Source: Siphonodentalium dalli (lineage: Eukaryota; Mollusca; Scaphopoda; Gadilida; Siphonodentaliidae). Taken from it: 64,000 nt of DNA. The stretch spans positions 98,694,707 to 98,758,706 of the forward strand of contig CP136067.1 of the NCBI GenBank assembly GCA_032622095.1, written 5' to 3'. Position 1 is the first letter of the stretch. The number at the start of each line of letters is the position of its first letter. Made by a program: the position numbers and the translations under genes. Shown one piece after another: positions 21,690 through 35,140 of the stretch. The notes beneath the pieces are model-generated. The model did not search any database. It was not told the origin of the DNA and was given only the letters and a program-made list of their open reading frames with translations.

Positions 21690-23280
21690 GATATGATAAA
21701 CTAGATTGATTGATTGATTGATTGATTGATACATCTCTATGTGAATCACAATTGTCGTCTTTTATTTTTTCGAACTAATGTGTTTATGATGTTCATGTTC
21801 CATGCTATAACGTCTGAAGTATACGCAGTTGTAAATAAATACTTCTTTGTAGGTGGGACGGATTAAACGCAATAAACAAAATGATAATCGCTTCGACCTG
21901 ACAAGGTCTACCACTACTTATATTCGATGTGTAAGAATCATGTTTTGTGATGCCATTTGGATATACAATTTATGAGAATACGTGTAACACTTTGAGAGCA
22001 AGAGTATTCTCTATTTCCACCAAATATCCACAGAGGGTTTTACATCACTTTAACCTGGGCAACACCGGGTAACCCTGCTAGTTGTCATATACGTAAGTAA
22101 GATATTTGTTCTACTGCTAGTCTGAAACAGTAATGTTATCAGTTGGAAATGTTGAGGTACTAGTTGAAACGTTCCATCACATTGCGGGGAGGTGCGAACT
22201 AGTATTTCGCGAGAGGTGAAGTAGAACGTTCATGACTGACACTCCTCCCCATCGGAGACCATCTAGTCACGCCCCTGTGAACATTTTATGTTACACGTTG
22301 GTAATCTGAGCAACAAGTCACGTGATAATCTTCCACTGGAGAGTTTGCATCTCGGTGAGTTATCGCCTTCCTTAAAAGATGGCCAGACATGCCTTCATCT
22401 ATACCGGTGCATCGCATCCCTCCCACAGGGACGTAGCTAGAGGGCTGCCGTTTGGGGAAATGAGAGAAATTTCGTTTGCATCCTCCCATTTCAGTGGGAT
22501 ATGTCCATCTGCTCAAGTTGCCATTTCTTGTATTACGCTAATCCAAGCGAGTCGATGGAAAGCCGGCATCTGCATCGCATATGGCATAGTATATCTGACA
22601 TTGCCACCTTTCAGTCAAATTTATTTTCTTTTTGGGGTCGGATTTATACACGCGCGAACACTTTCCCTGCACGACTTCAGCTTGTGTCAAAACCTGGCAT
22701 ATGTAGCTCAAGCAGAACCTTATTTTTGTCCCTAATAAGTCATGTTTTTTTATTTCTTCAAGTTTCTTGTTGTGCTATTGGAACGAAAAATAGCGACATG
22801 TGTCATTTTGACACTAGGACGTCTTATCTCGACAACAAATACATGTACGAGTTTTGATGCCAGAACATTTTCGTTGAACAGCAAGTTTGTGTGATCACTC
22901 GTAGCATATTAGGTCGGCTACGGACCAGGTTATAATTCAAACTCAATTTAATTGGTATAAATTCCAGTTATCGGAACATGATCAATACATTTGCATAACA
23001 ACAAAACAACTGACAGATGATTAAGACAAATATAGACATGTATGTTGAACAATTATTGCTGAATAGGACACATATAATGACAAAGTAATATGGATCAGGA
23101 GCTGGCTAATTCCTTACGTTTTCCGAACATGCTGAATACATCAATTATACAAATGTTCGTAATATCCATATCATTGGAACTTAAAATGAAATGAGCTTTT
23201 TCTTCATTACCAAGTGTATGATATTTTGGGAATATGCTACTGGTATTATCCATTAATATATTACATTCATTGCTAAGGGG

Positions 23281-23770
23281 GTATCAGTTTGCAATCAAGT
23301 GTAATTCATCCTCCGTTCCATTGTCACATATAGGGCAGATCCTATCTGATAAATGTCATTTCTTTTATCATCCTTTTTCAACAAACATTATGCTACCACT
23401 AATCGGTATTTTTGTAAAAGTGGCTACAATTTCACTACCTATATCAGCAAGTAAATAGTTTTCGATTATAAAGGACGATTCTATTTTCCTGTAGAATCTA
23501 AGTTTGTTTCCATTTGGTTTGTTTTTATCATTATACAACTCATTGCTCCAATACTTTGAAAATCATATTTGTAAGTTCTGACCAATGACATATGCTTAAT
23601 ATTCGAAGAGGATTAGCGCATCCACACATGTTGAGCCCAGATTTCTAAATATGGTGTTCATCTGTGCACATAATTGTCATCCATTTTCATGATTTTTTGA
23701 TAAGCTTTGTATACTAAAGAATGATCAGGTGATTGTAATATGTGGTCCCCAAAAATTACACTACTTTTAA
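23281..23770 (-). pseudogene. LINE C-terminal remnant, second copy
   Basis: Duplicate of 10840-11330 carried within the segmental duplication; it shares the IRICPICDNG-like block with extra substitutions (for example near 23355-23372). It is non-functional and tells the age of the duplication, not a separate insertion. Confidence 0.7.
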
Positions 23771-25129
23771 TTCCTGTGATATATCCTGGGAAAAGTCCCA
23801 GTTCATCCAAACATGCCATCATACGATCTCAGAGGTTGTGTTTTCGCCTCTCTCCAAACATTAATGTTACACTTTATATACAACACATAATCGACATAAT
23901 CGACGGTCCCATACCGTTTCATCAGATTGACGGTCTCATACCGTTATTGTGCCCATGAAAATTGTCTAAATTAAATATTAATTCATGCCGTCAAAATTCA
24001 ATAGTATATTTATCGGCGACCATATTATATACGGCAATGATTCCATATAGTATGACTGAATCTTACTCTGCTGATATTTAATATGTATTATTAATGCGGC
24101 ATTCATTCTGTGTTATGTGGGTCGTTCGAATTATCATGAGTACAGTACGTAATTCTCATTCCTGGGTTAACTTCCCGCTTTAGCAATCATTTCATTTCTT
24201 CGTCATTTTATGATTTATCGTTGATAGCAAACTATTGTTTTTTGGGAAAATGTTACCTTTTCGATTGTGGGCAGTTGTTAAGACGGTTTGATTTCGGTTC
24301 GTTTGATAACCGGACAAGTTTCAATTATGCGAATACCTGCTTAGTCATTGACAATTTCCACTAAATTCGAGAGTAGAGATTCGTGTCAATCATGGCATGA
24401 TCCGCCGCCCGGGGTCTGACGTCATTCGACTCAGTGTTGAAATTGCAGTGCTGTGACTTAGTATCAAAACCCTGGAACATTTACTGACACAAGAGGATAC
24501 AGATACAATTAACACAAACTTCGATGTCAACCAATAGTGACAATAATAACAACGACTCAACGAGCAGCTGTTACTGTTATAATATTGACAATTCAGTTGA
24601 CCGTGTTCTGAATCTGATTGTTTCAAAGCACATGCATGTACATTTACACATGTACATGTACTGTGCGCACCAGTGTAATTCACAAGAGCTTCAATGTGAA
24701 CAACAACACCGTAAACAATGAACTGACGCGCACAGTGACGGATGATCACATATTTACAAATCCAACTTTACAATTACACGGACAAATTCATCCCGTGTTC
24801 ATCAATTTTCATTGAAACGTGTGGATATGAGACATTGTCATCATTCGCCATGTTATCGTCAAGTTATTACGACAATTTACCGGGAGTACACTATTGGTTG
24901 GATGTTCTTATCAAACTATCTTTGGCTGACTCACTGATATTGATACTAAGTCAGTGTCGTGATACCAGTATACAGTTTGATGCATCATGCTTTAAAATTT
25001 CATGGAAAATGTGCGACTACATGAGAACATTGTCGCCAAGTCATCACGCACAGTTATTAAGGAATCGGCTCTTGTCTTGAAGATTCCAATCCCATCTAGC
25101 TGTTATTGATATACATTACCAGTCAAAAG

Positions 25130-25610
25130 AAGTGGTATATTAAGCGCGCTATTTTCGCGCCCAATATCGCAATAATATTGCAAGTGGAAACGCTTATAAG
25201 CATGTCGCTTGTGATATTATTGCAATATTTTGTGCTTAATGTCGCAATATTTTGCGCTTAATATTGCGACATCTTGCGCTCAAAATTGTGACATATAAAT
25301 CAAATTATTGCTTCTTCTATATTGTTTATTGTATAAATAGAGACATTGTTTTAGGTATGTATATAATTATAGTTATAAATGCTATATATACACTATATGT
25401 ATATTATATGCACAGTATTTATCTAATATAAATATAACACTATCGGGTCTGTATGAAATTTAGCGCGCTTAGTATCGCAATATTTTGCGTTCAATATTGC
25501 AATAATAAGCGCGACAGATTTTTGGTATTGTGCTATAAAAATCACGCCTTTTTCTAAATTAAGCACGCTCAATATCGCAATAAAGGTGCGCCTATATAAG
25601 AATACCACTT
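25130..25610. mobile_element. MITE-like element, second copy
   Basis: Same limits and internal AATATTGCGA-type words as 17429-17906; it travelled with the duplication. Confidence 0.6.
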
Positions 25611-25818
25611 CCTCTGACTTGTATTGTATTGTCATGATGTATACGGATTCACCTGTTAAAACAATAACTGTGTTTACATGTGACTGGACAATTTCACGCC
25701 TTACATGTTACCAAAAAGTATGCCATTACTTTTACATGTACATTAATTTGAGTTTTAACTGTGAAGCTTTGTTCTTGTTATGGTTTAAAAGGGCGTGCCG
25801 ATTCATGTTTTAGAATTG

Positions 25819-27200
25819 TTGGAATTAGTATTACTCATAACTGAATAGTGATGGGTTTTACTGGGTTGGCTTATCAGCTATTACTAGTATCGTTTTGTAT
25901 TTACAGCCATATGTATACATTACGCGTGCGCAGCCTTTCCCGGATTAAATTCTACGAGGCAGATAACAAGCTTGATCCTCTGTAAACTGCAAAGTTTCAT
26001 AAATATAGTCTATCACTTTATGTATTGAGGATTTACATTTCATAAAAACTATGATCGTAACAGAAGAATTAAGATGTATTTTTCAGTTTAACGGTCAAAT
26101 GTTGGCAGCGATGTTGCGCGGTCTCAGATCGTTAAACGACGGTATTTTTTCTAACAGTGCAGCCAAATTAAAATAAATAAGTTGTTTGCCTCTACCTACA
26201 TCGACGTCCTTTTGATTGTAAGGCGACGATATGTCCATCTGTATCACTTCATCAGTGATCTATTCAGGACGTGGCGGCAGGTGGAATTTGGGGGTGTCTC
26301 ACCCCCAACTTTGGGCATATTTTTCTCAAAAGTTGGATACTTCTTGCCTGACATAACATCAATTGCAACTTTAACACCAATATGTTAAATTAGTATCATT
26401 GTTGGATTTTCTAAACAGTACTTATTAGGAAATATTTTGTCTTTAGACCAGCAGCAAGATATCTGTTCCACGTTTGGTCTGAAATTGCTATCAGTTGGAA
26501 ATTGTGAGGTAGTCTGAGGAACGAGTCAAGCGCTGTTGTGCTGCGAGAGAGTTTTTGTTTTGATGAGTGATCCAAAATACACCTAATAATAATCGATTTT
26601 GATTTATTCCCAGTATCGAAATAGGCCGGTAAATACCTGAACTACCTCTACACGAGTAGAGTGTCCGATCTAAAACTGGCCACGAACAAAAACTGTGACA
26701 TTTGTATTCATCGGAATTCTGGCATCGGAAATGAAATGTTTGGAAACGATAAATTGCGTTATATTAGCATGCAACTATTAAATCACTTCAGACAAAGCTT
26801 TCGCTTTGATATATAGTCATTACAATTATGTTGTGCCATAAACTTGTCAGAGCGCCGATAGCTCTCGATTTTCTTCCTATGGTCTATACTTGCAATTTTT
26901 ACGCGACGGCTGACTAAAAACAATTGAATGGGCACAAACGAAACGATCTCAAATTTATCAAAAAATATAAAAGAAAGAACAAATATTTTCAGCGCTATGT
27001 CCACGAATTTGTTCGGAAAAAAGGGTTGGAATATTTATCTTTACATTCGGATACTATTTTCCATCACAGCAGATCAACGAGTGGCATAATTGTTTTCACT
27101 TTCGTTGAATGAGGATCATGCATGCATATTCGTCGTGGTTCTTAGTTGACATCCTATCACCGAAATCAGCGTTGCAAACGTTACATAACATCGGTCAAAT
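25819..27200. other. Mostly unassigned; one dispersed repeat
   Basis: 26462-26572 holds another 'GTTCCACGTT...GTAGTCTGAGGAACGAGTCAAG' dispersed repeat. The reading frames at 26182-26388 and 26783-27112 show no recognisable domain. Confidence 0.4.
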
Positions 27201-27229
27201 GACCACGCCTTGATATATCCATTAGTAAA

Positions 27230-27812
27230 ATTTACCGTGATTCAACTATGGTAAGCTGCCGATTCACTATTGTACTAAACATTATGGTTCTGGTTTATAC
27301 ATTATTCATTATTTCCCTTTAAAACTAGGTTCATCTCCACACGGTTTTACAACATTCATGGTCAAACTATACTGCAGGCTAAATTAAAACCATTAGAATA
27401 TTATTATGGCCATCATGCATACTGTAGTTACTACACCATGTATGTTATAGCTATGAAATTGATTACTCTCACCTTTTTTACAAAATTACAAATAGTGATG
27501 AAGGAAATTTAATGTATGATCATACACATATAGAACACTGTTACAAAACATACAACCGGTGAATAATAAAACATGGCAACCGTATTACCATAATGAGCTA
27601 TATGGTAAAACTATAGTCGAGTATAGAAGATCTCCAGCGTGAGCAATGTTAACTACGAAAACATGGTAAAGGCATGAATCGATATTGAAATTAAATCATA
27701 ATTTAACTATGGTTAGTAGGGGATTCACTATTTATAAACATGGTTTTACCACATAAATCATGGCAATAATAATCGACGGTTTTGTTTGGCCAACCAACTG
27801 GTAACCATACTG
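27230..27812. repeat. Cluster of ACCATGGTTAA-type words
   Basis: 'TTCAACTATGGTAAGC..CCGATTCACTATTGTA' at about 27240 is echoed by 'TTTAACTATGGTTAGTAGG..ATTCACTATTTATA' at about 27703. Between them many words of the ATGGTAA / TTACCAT type occur in both orientations. It looks like a decayed MITE with sub-repeats just upstream of the PAN-lectin gene; no clear ends. Confidence 0.4.
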
Positions 27813-28024
27813 TTCAGAGATAGAAAGGTTTTGGGAAATACGGTACTTTTAATATATCAACTGTTGTCACACGTGGGTGCCAGCAATCTATAACGATATC
27901 GAATACAGTGGAAATCCTTAAGATTATGCCATTCTATCAAAATTGTGTTTTTTTAATTAGCTATGTGATCATGATTTCTTTTTCATACATTGCATATCAG
28001 TCTACGATCATGCAAATCTTCACC

Positions 28025-28319
28025 ATGGCCTTCACCCTGTTGCATCTTCTCGGAGCGGTGGAATCAGTTGCGCAAGGATTCAAACGGATATTTGAACTGG
28101 ACGGAGTACACGGACCAGGTGCGTTTGAGACTCACTCCATGATACAGAGTCGTATTATATGCGCTGGAACTTGCGTCAGAAATGGATGCGTGAGCTTCGT
28201 CTATCATGTTGGAGAGAGGAAATGTTATCTCTACGACTGGCCGCTGACTATATCCACTATCGGCATCAGCCGCAGCACATGCCCGGGAGGCAGCGTGGCA
28301 TTTTGGACAACTCGTGATG
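28025..28319 (+). CDS. PAN/C-type-lectin gene, exon 1 (signal peptide + PAN)
   Basis: The first exon of a probable secreted protein. ATG 28025 has a strong context (CACCATGGCC) and opens a signal peptide, MAFTLLHLLGAVESVAQG; in-frame ATGs at 28010 and 27926 are possible alternatives. The rest is a PAN/Apple-type domain: FKRIFELDGVHGPGAF, then SRIICAGTCVRNGCVSFVYH and GERKCYLYDW, with the C..C...C..F.y....C.L spacing, and a last cysteine in STCPGG. PAN domains bind proteins or carbohydrates. The exon ends at a canonical donor (GATG|GTGAGT) in phase 1, which matches the phase-1 acceptor of the lectin exon at 34952. Joining them is inference; small exons in the 6.6-kb intron may be missed. Confidence 0.7.
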
Positions 28320-29904
28320 GTGAGTAGCAGACCGGGTTCACGCAGTCGGTGCGGCCAAATTGACCAATTTGTTTAAAATGGCCAAAGAAAATTTCATTTG
28401 GCCAAACTTTTTTGACAATAAAGGCTATAGTCAGTAATCACATATTTGATAATCATCAGATCTGAATAGAACCATTCGTCCATGCATGTATGGATAATAA
28501 TTTTATCGAAACAATGAATCAAGTCAAACTACTTTTTTCTGATTTGTGGTTTTCAATATAAGGCATTGTGAGCAAACCAGTGCTCATTTGTTATATTTAT
28601 ATATATTTGTTACCGCCTGCATTGTCATTGTTTTGTCCAAATTACAATTATCAGTTATTTCTGTACGTGTATTTTATATATAACGTTAGTCTCTGTCTTC
28701 TGAATAATCCAATATTTAGTTTCCCAATTTGGCCAAACAAACGTGATGATGATTGTAGATATAGGTGAACGCTTTTAGTCCCCACTAAATTGACTATTTT
28801 TCAAGTTCCAGCTTAGATTCTCCTCCGCCAGTATTTGGCATGAACACTTCTTGTTCGCGATTGAACATTCTAATTAACACGTTTAATGAATTTGTTGTTA
28901 CAGTTTTGTTGGTACTTGGTAGTCTATATTCAGATCATATATGGATAGGTTTTCCAACCAAGTAAAATAATTCTTATAATCGCTAATCTGCATCCTAACC
29001 TTAGAATTCTAGCAACTCTTGCGAGATACCAAGTATACATGGGGAGTCAGTAAGCGCAGTTGTACTAAAATGCCTGGGCGTTGCCAGGAACACAACCAAC
29101 ATGCCATGGCTTCGTCAGGATAATATAGATGTATTATACAAATATTAATGTAGTTTTTCACCTCTAGAAGTACTATACAGTATCCAATACATTATTTATT
29201 TATCCTTATATCTCTTGATCAAAAATGAGAAGCTGAAGCAACGAACACTTACACTGAGTCCATGCGTGTCTTCGTAAATCTGATGTAACTATTGTTGTCA
29301 CAGTTTATAATGTTCAAAATAGTCTCCACGAGTGCATCCGACTTGGTATCGGATGAAATCACTATGACATTAAATGTTTTAATCAATGGACTGGTAGGAA
29401 CCCTCGTGCACAACGCTCCCACTACTTAACTTATTTGGTATCTTCTTTTCGTATACCCTAATGTGTATTGTTCCGGGAAAATGGTGCCAAAAGCAAATAT
29501 TTGGGTCCTAGAGTACCTGCTGGTACAAAGTTTAGCCTTACTTAGTTACAATTTTTTTCCGATTATGATTGGGTGGGGGAAATAGTATCCCATATAAGTG
29601 ATGTCATTGTAACTGGATTTTAACAAGTGGTATGTTATTTTGTAGGAATTTAAATACTCTATCCACTGGTAGCAAATAAAATATGACGTTTAAAAATTTG
29701 ATGTTGACTTTGATGACGTCACCAGAGGTCAAAATGTCACGCAACGGTAATGAAACCACAAATATAAAAGTCTTGGAGCTGATAGGGTACCCCTGCATCC
29801 CCAACACAGGACTTATCTTCAACCCACTCACTTTCGTCCTTATTACGTTACTCAACTTTTAAGCAATGTTAACACGAAAAAAGTGCCCGTGTAGATCCGA
29901 GACC

Positions 29905-30640
29905 CTGTGGCCAATGGTGAGGTGAATATGCATACAAGGAGTGACTGTATGATCATGAATGTGGTGAATATGCCTACAAGGAGTAACTATATGATCATGA
30001 ATGTGGTGAATATGTATACAAGGAGTGACTGTATGATCATGAATGTGGTGAATATGCATACAAGGAGTGACTGTATGATCATGAATGTGGTGAATAATAC
30101 AAGGAGTGACTGTATGGTCATGGGTCAGGTGTATGAGTATACCTGGTGATCCTACGTGGCGACTCGTTGCTGTATGGTATTGTGTGTGGCGTACTGATAT
30201 ACGCAAATGTGGTTGTATGGTCATGTGTGAGTTGTGTGTGTGTATAAAGCATGTGGCTATATGACCATTGGTGAGGTGTATATGTATACCTCGATGATCA
30301 TGGGAGGGGTGTATATTTATAGCTTGAGTGGTTATATGACATGGCCACTGATGAGGTGAATGAGGTATACACGAAGTGACTGTATGACCATGAATGTGTT
30401 GAATTGATATACAGGTAGAGATTATATGGTCATGGTTCAGGTGTAGGAGTATACCTGGTGACTGGTGACACTATGGTCATGTGTGGGGTGTACGGGTATA
30501 CCTAAATGTGGTTGTATGGTCATGGGTGAGGTATTTGTGCATAAAGCGAGTGGCTATATGGTCATTTGTATTGTGTTTTTTGTATATATGGGGTGATTGT
30601 ATGGTCATATGTGGCTTGCATGGGTATACCTTGGGTTGAT
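29905..30640 (+). repeat. Minisatellite, 42-bp units degrading to ~48 bp
   Basis: Units are built on 'GTGAATATGCATACAAGGAG' plus 'TGACTGTATGATCATGAATG'. The first four are a regular 42 bp, so both strands stay open (14-residue repeats), which explains the long frames at 29859-30224 and 29907-30149. Further right the units lengthen and diverge. Confidence 0.85.
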
Positions 30641-31566
30641 ATCGCTTTCCACAATAACTAAATTATATGTTTCCGATAGAGAGGTCATGTCAGAGAATTC
30701 TCCATGTTGATGACGTTTATGCATAATGGAGGAAAAGTTAAACGGTTTTCCCGGCAATATTTGATCAATATTAATGCTAATGGGCAAAGAGTAGCCACAT
30801 ATTATGGTCGTTCTCAGTTCCGTTTTGATAGTTATGCCCATTTTCTTTCAAAAACATGGCCAGAATCCAAAATTCCATACTGCATCTTTAACATGAATTT
30901 GTCATGCCTCATAGGGCACTAGGATAACCAAAATAGAACATTTAGTTGCCATTTGATGAAGTGATGATGCTAAAATAGTAATTGCTATACTTACAGAACG
31001 AACCAGGCTGATATAACTTTTTTTCATATTATTCTGATTTATTTACTAAATATGTTTTGTTTGGTGTATTTACCAGCCTATTGATTTTGGTGAAATATAT
31101 TGGAAAAAATAAACACAAAAAGATGCCTACCGACCATATGCATACCGACCATATTTTTGTTTCTTTCTTGTTTAGGCCAAAGTAAGAATGAGTAAGTTGT
31201 CACTCTCATGTGTTTGCAAGCCCATTCTAGCCGCAAAACTGAATTGTATTGACTTTGTATATTAATTTTGATGATTAATATGAATTATTGCCTTTCCTTT
31301 GTACAGGACCCCCGCGGTGCTCCGATCGGATGTGTTCAATGTTCGTTATTTAGTAGATTATTGTTGGTGGAGGCAAGTTGTTAATTAATTGTACACTATT
31401 GGACTCTGTCAGCGTTTGATAAATTGTGTTAGTCGTGATGATCAGATTGAAGAAACTTCTAACTTCGCCCGCCAAGCATAACATTGATACTATAGTTCTG
31501 GCAACCATGTGCTCGTTGAAAATATTAACCCTTTAATGTCGGGAGCTGTGCTGGTGAAACATTAAA

Positions 31567-31750
31567 GACCCTGTGCCATTGCATTTTCTTATATATGCGG
31601 GTCTCCCATATGGAGCCTCACATATATAAGATAATGAATACACTGGCTTAAATGGTCAAGGTAAATATGCTCGGCCAACGCAATCTCTGATATATTCAAA
31701 ACTCCCATAGGGTGACTCGCATATATAAGATAATGCATTGGCACAGGGTT
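31567..31750. repeat. Foldback repeat, ~47-bp arms
   Basis: The left arm 31567-31613 (ACCCTGTGCCATTGCAT...) pairs with 31703-31750 read in reverse, with a few mismatches. A partial third arm lies at 31612-31646. Related to 200-271. Confidence 0.75.
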
Positions 31751-33190
31751 TTCGCAAAATTTCAGGAAGCTCTAGTCATGGAAGGGTTTATTCAAGTGAA
31801 GGTGTTCGAACATCAACATCAAATAAGTCAAAACTTATAAATCCACTTTCTGCCAACCAGACAAAAATGTCAGTTCCTGCAACGTGAATAGCAGTTAGCT
31901 ACAACTGCTGTGCACATTTGGAGGTTGATTGGCTGAGGTGTGGTTAATATTTTGGTTGGACCTGAAGCATTATTATTCTGCATTCACTCGGTTGGGATAT
32001 AACGTAGTATTTTATTGTCAAAATCGACTTTTGTGTCGGGGGGAGAAACGAAGCAGCCGATATAGTTGGTATAAGGCTCTTATGGGTAATTAAATATTAA
32101 ACACAGTTTTACTTTACACCTGAGCGACACGAAGTTACAGGCTGATACATCTGTTAGATAAACACATCCTAGTTAAGTGGTCCTGTTATGTTTGGTATCA
32201 TATACGTGGACAAAGTGATGCATTGTCCCGGTCTTTGGCTAAGCAGAGCGATTCGAGGAAACATAGGTGCATGCACGAAACATTCAGGAATTGATTATGG
32301 TCGCTTTGTCACAACCAACGCCAATATTATAACATAACACAACATTTAACATACCTACAGATTAGCCGGCCACTGGCGGGATTGGTCCCATGGCTTTGGT
32401 CGATCCATTAATGTTTGTTTTTCAAGGTAACCCCATACGTCGCTGCCACCGCTGATGCCCGAAATATCGCTGACCATACATAACAAATTTCACATCGATG
32501 TCACCGCTGACTACCGAGATATCGCCCAAGGTCATTTGTGGGTAGCCGTTTCAAGATCAAGGTCACATCGGGCGGACAAACTGACCCGACGAAAATCTCG
32601 CCCGTCCCTTGGAACCCCTAAGTACGAAATATCGTCTCGATATCCCCAGTTTTGACCTGCCGTATATTTTCACTAAAGTAGAGAAACGCTCTTTAATAGC
32701 GACACCTCATATACAAACGCTCATTAATTATCACGCGATTAACCCATCAATCCCCATTACGGTGGAAGTTGAAGGGTGAAGGAGTGGTCGCACGGGATCG
32801 CGAATGGTCCGATGACACTTCCTGTAGTTTTTACCCTTACACAGCAAGTTTGGGCTCAATCGGTGGAGCCGTTTTCGAGTCTATAAAGGACATACACACA
32901 TATATATGGAAGTCTTAACATATATAGTAGATATATGTTATTTGGTGGCTGAAATATGGATTTCTTTCGACTCGAAACATCACACTGTCTCTGTATCGCG
33001 ACGCTGGGGAAGCTTGACTGTCTGTTAACTAACAAGATTCAATCTAAACAGGTCGGCCATTTCCGCTCTCGCGTGGAAATAACCTCTTTCATAAATATAC
33101 ACCACATATATGCCGGACTATTTCAATCATGTGATTAATCCTGTGCACACTAGCGGGGGAAACTCCTACGTTAAACTAGAACATATTATT

Positions 33191-33345
33191 TAAGAAATAA
33201 CTCTTGTTTCGATTAAGGTTATGCATTTATAACCGAACAGTTTGAAGACAAATTACATAACGTGCGTAGCGCGTTATATAACATTTTTCTTCAAACTTCC
33301 CGGTTATAACTCAGAACCTTAATGGAACCAAAATGTTATTTCTTA
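33191..33345. repeat. Foldback element, ~75-bp arms, almost no loop
   Basis: TAAGAAATAAC at 33191 pairs with GTTATTTCTTA ending at 33345. The arms match through 'ATTAAGGTT', 'TTATAACCG' and 'AGTTTGAAG' blocks to a centre near 33268 (ACGTGCGTAGCGCGT). The transcript would fold into one long hairpin. Looks like a hairpin MITE; no clear target duplication. Confidence 0.8.
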
Positions 33346-34951
33346 TAATTTAATCCGTCATTCACAGAAGAACCAAAAACAGTAGAAGTTGGAAGTATAA
33401 CGAGAGTACAACATTGAGACTATTACCGACGAAAAAGGCACGTTAAGTTGAAAGAGACAACAGCACTGCTACTCAAAACTTGCGCTTATCGATTGATCAA
33501 GTCGAGTCGGTATTTTAGGCGTTTTGATTGGCTAGTCGCAACTGATCACGCATCGCGTGAAACTGGACAGAGCTCTGCAGTTGTTCCTGTGATTGATATT
33601 CAACCGCGGTGGCACAGACACTTGTTAGTTTTAATTTCCGTGTTTCATTTCTTTGAAAATGTTCAATCTTGTTAATTTGTCTAGTTGCTTGTGCACTGAG
33701 TATTAGCATCTAGTTCGGATATTGTCAATACAGTAATATCAATATGAATTATGATGCAGCACCGAAATGTCATGTTAAATGGTAGAAGTATCAACAGTGT
33801 CAATGTACATTATTTAGGCACGCGGTATAGGCGTGGTCACTCGGCGCTGCTGTCATTTCTGTAGCGGGAAAGTAATCAAGAGATTTAGGTTATCGAGAAA
33901 CATCCTACATGGCAAAGTGTGTGGCAGCTAATTGTTTACAGTATTCCGTTGATTGACAGCTTATGATTAAATTATATGATGTTACACTGTAACTTGCATC
34001 GGTTGTTATCTATTTATTGACTGCGGCATGATAAATACTGATACGCCTTTCATGTGTCAAGATATACTCACTTGTCTGCAGCTACACCGAAATCACCAAC
34101 TCAAAACAACAAATTTGCGGCGTGCAACTACGATAAACGCCGTATAGCAACGAAAATATAAACGCTAGTGTGTCCAATGATTGTACAATGTGAATACGCT
34201 GTATAATATACAGTCGTAGCAGACCCATCCCGATGAGCATAGTAGTGATATTCTCGAGACTAAAAGTTGGAACTGAGTAAGCATGGTGTTTCGGGGAATT
34301 GTAGTCTCTTAAATAGTGTTTGTCTGAATATTTAATGAAGAGTTTGGTAATACACATCGTGATTGGTCCCGTTATGGTCATACTACGTGACCATATTTGG
34401 GGAGCTGACATCATTCTGTGATAGTCGCTGTTGGAGTCAACACGCTAGGTAACTTGATATTCGGGTCTATGTCTTGCTGATATGAATAGCGAAATTCCGT
34501 TTGTAACATATGACGTGTAGCTTGTAAGGTAAATGACAGCATTTGACAGAGACAGCTAATAGGATACAACTCAAACACATGCCTGCATTAGGGAACATCT
34601 CGTTACGTAACATTTTAACAAGACTTTGTATTGGCAGTATATTAACAATTGTCGTTTCAAAAGGCATAACTATATAGCAGTTGAAGTTACAAGAGTTTGT
34701 GGCAATCGGCTGAGTTATAATGGGTTATAAATTCGAAGGAAGAATCACCATAGTACATTATATTCTAACTAACCCTGTGCTATCTTCCAAACAAAATAAA
34801 CCATATTCATGATTGGACATTTTCCTAAAATGGTGGTCTAATGCCTAAACGTTACACGCCAAATCCTACACGCGGAATCTCTCTAGTATATATGTATGGT
34901 CCCTGACTCGAGTGGTATATGTATCTTTATTATTGCACAAATTACCTTCAG
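33346..34951. other. Intronic, no supported feature
   Basis: Frames at 33448-33675 and 34082-34414 show no domain. Confidence 0.35.
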
Positions 34952-35140
34952 TGCTGGCAATCGGGAAACAGCTTTATCACTACATCCCAGAAGAGAATAA
35001 AGCATGGACGATATCTCTTGAAGAATCATATACCAGACAACAGGCGAAAAACGACTGCGCAGATAGAGGTGGACAGCTCCTCCCACTGAAAGGGAATAGC
35101 CCGTACGACAGAATCAACGAACTGGACCAGGCATACCCAG
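34952..35140 (+). CDS. PAN/C-type-lectin gene, exon 2 (first half of CTLD)
   Basis: Acceptor ATTACCTTCAG precedes 189 nt that start in phase 1 and end in phase 1. The product runs LAIGKQLYHYIPEENKAWTI, SLEESYTRQQAKNDCADRGG, QLLPLKGNSPYDRINELDQA, YPG. 'AW..S...T...AK..C...GGQLLP' is the N-terminal half of a C-type lectin-like domain, including its first conserved cysteine. The donor is CCCAG|GCGAGT, a GC donor. The paralogous exon at 56279-56464 ends at the same codon position with an ordinary GT, which supports this boundary over the GTGAGT 71 bp downstream, in a frame that would read out of the fold. Confidence 0.7.

Larger units (their letters stand above)
21690..25818 (+). repeat. Segmental duplication copy 2, uninterrupted
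   Basis: Collinear with 9246-12009 plus 16741-18117, differing by scattered substitutions and small indels. The offset between copies changes from 12444 bp on the left to 7701 bp on the right; the difference (4743 bp) equals the inserted element plus one 9-bp site within 3 bp. The empty site is ATTGCAGTG at 24442-24450. It contains a Helitron-like end (22053-22081), a LINE fragment on the minus strand (23281-23770) and a MITE (25130-25610). Confidence 0.9.
28320..34951 (+). other. Large intron of the PAN/lectin gene (inferred)
   Basis: No confident exon was found here. A good acceptor at 31307 (CTTTGTACAG) precedes a short cysteine-bearing frame in phase 1 (PPRCSDRMCSMFV) that stops after 15 codons; it could be a linker exon if an unseen donor is used. 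The stretch also holds a minisatellite (29905-30640) and two foldbacks. 32840-32905 ('GGTGGAGCCGTTTTCGAGTC' then 'GGACATACACACATA') resembles a non-LTR retrotransposon or SINE 3' tail. Confidence 0.45.

Noticed and set aside
29859-30224. HIHHIHDH-rich repeat protein (minus) or MIMNVVNM repeat protein (plus)
   Set aside because: Both arise from a 42-bp minisatellite, whose period is divisible by three, keeping all frames open.
29905-30640. CRISPR array
   Set aside because: Units are contiguous without unique spacers, and the window is eukaryotic.
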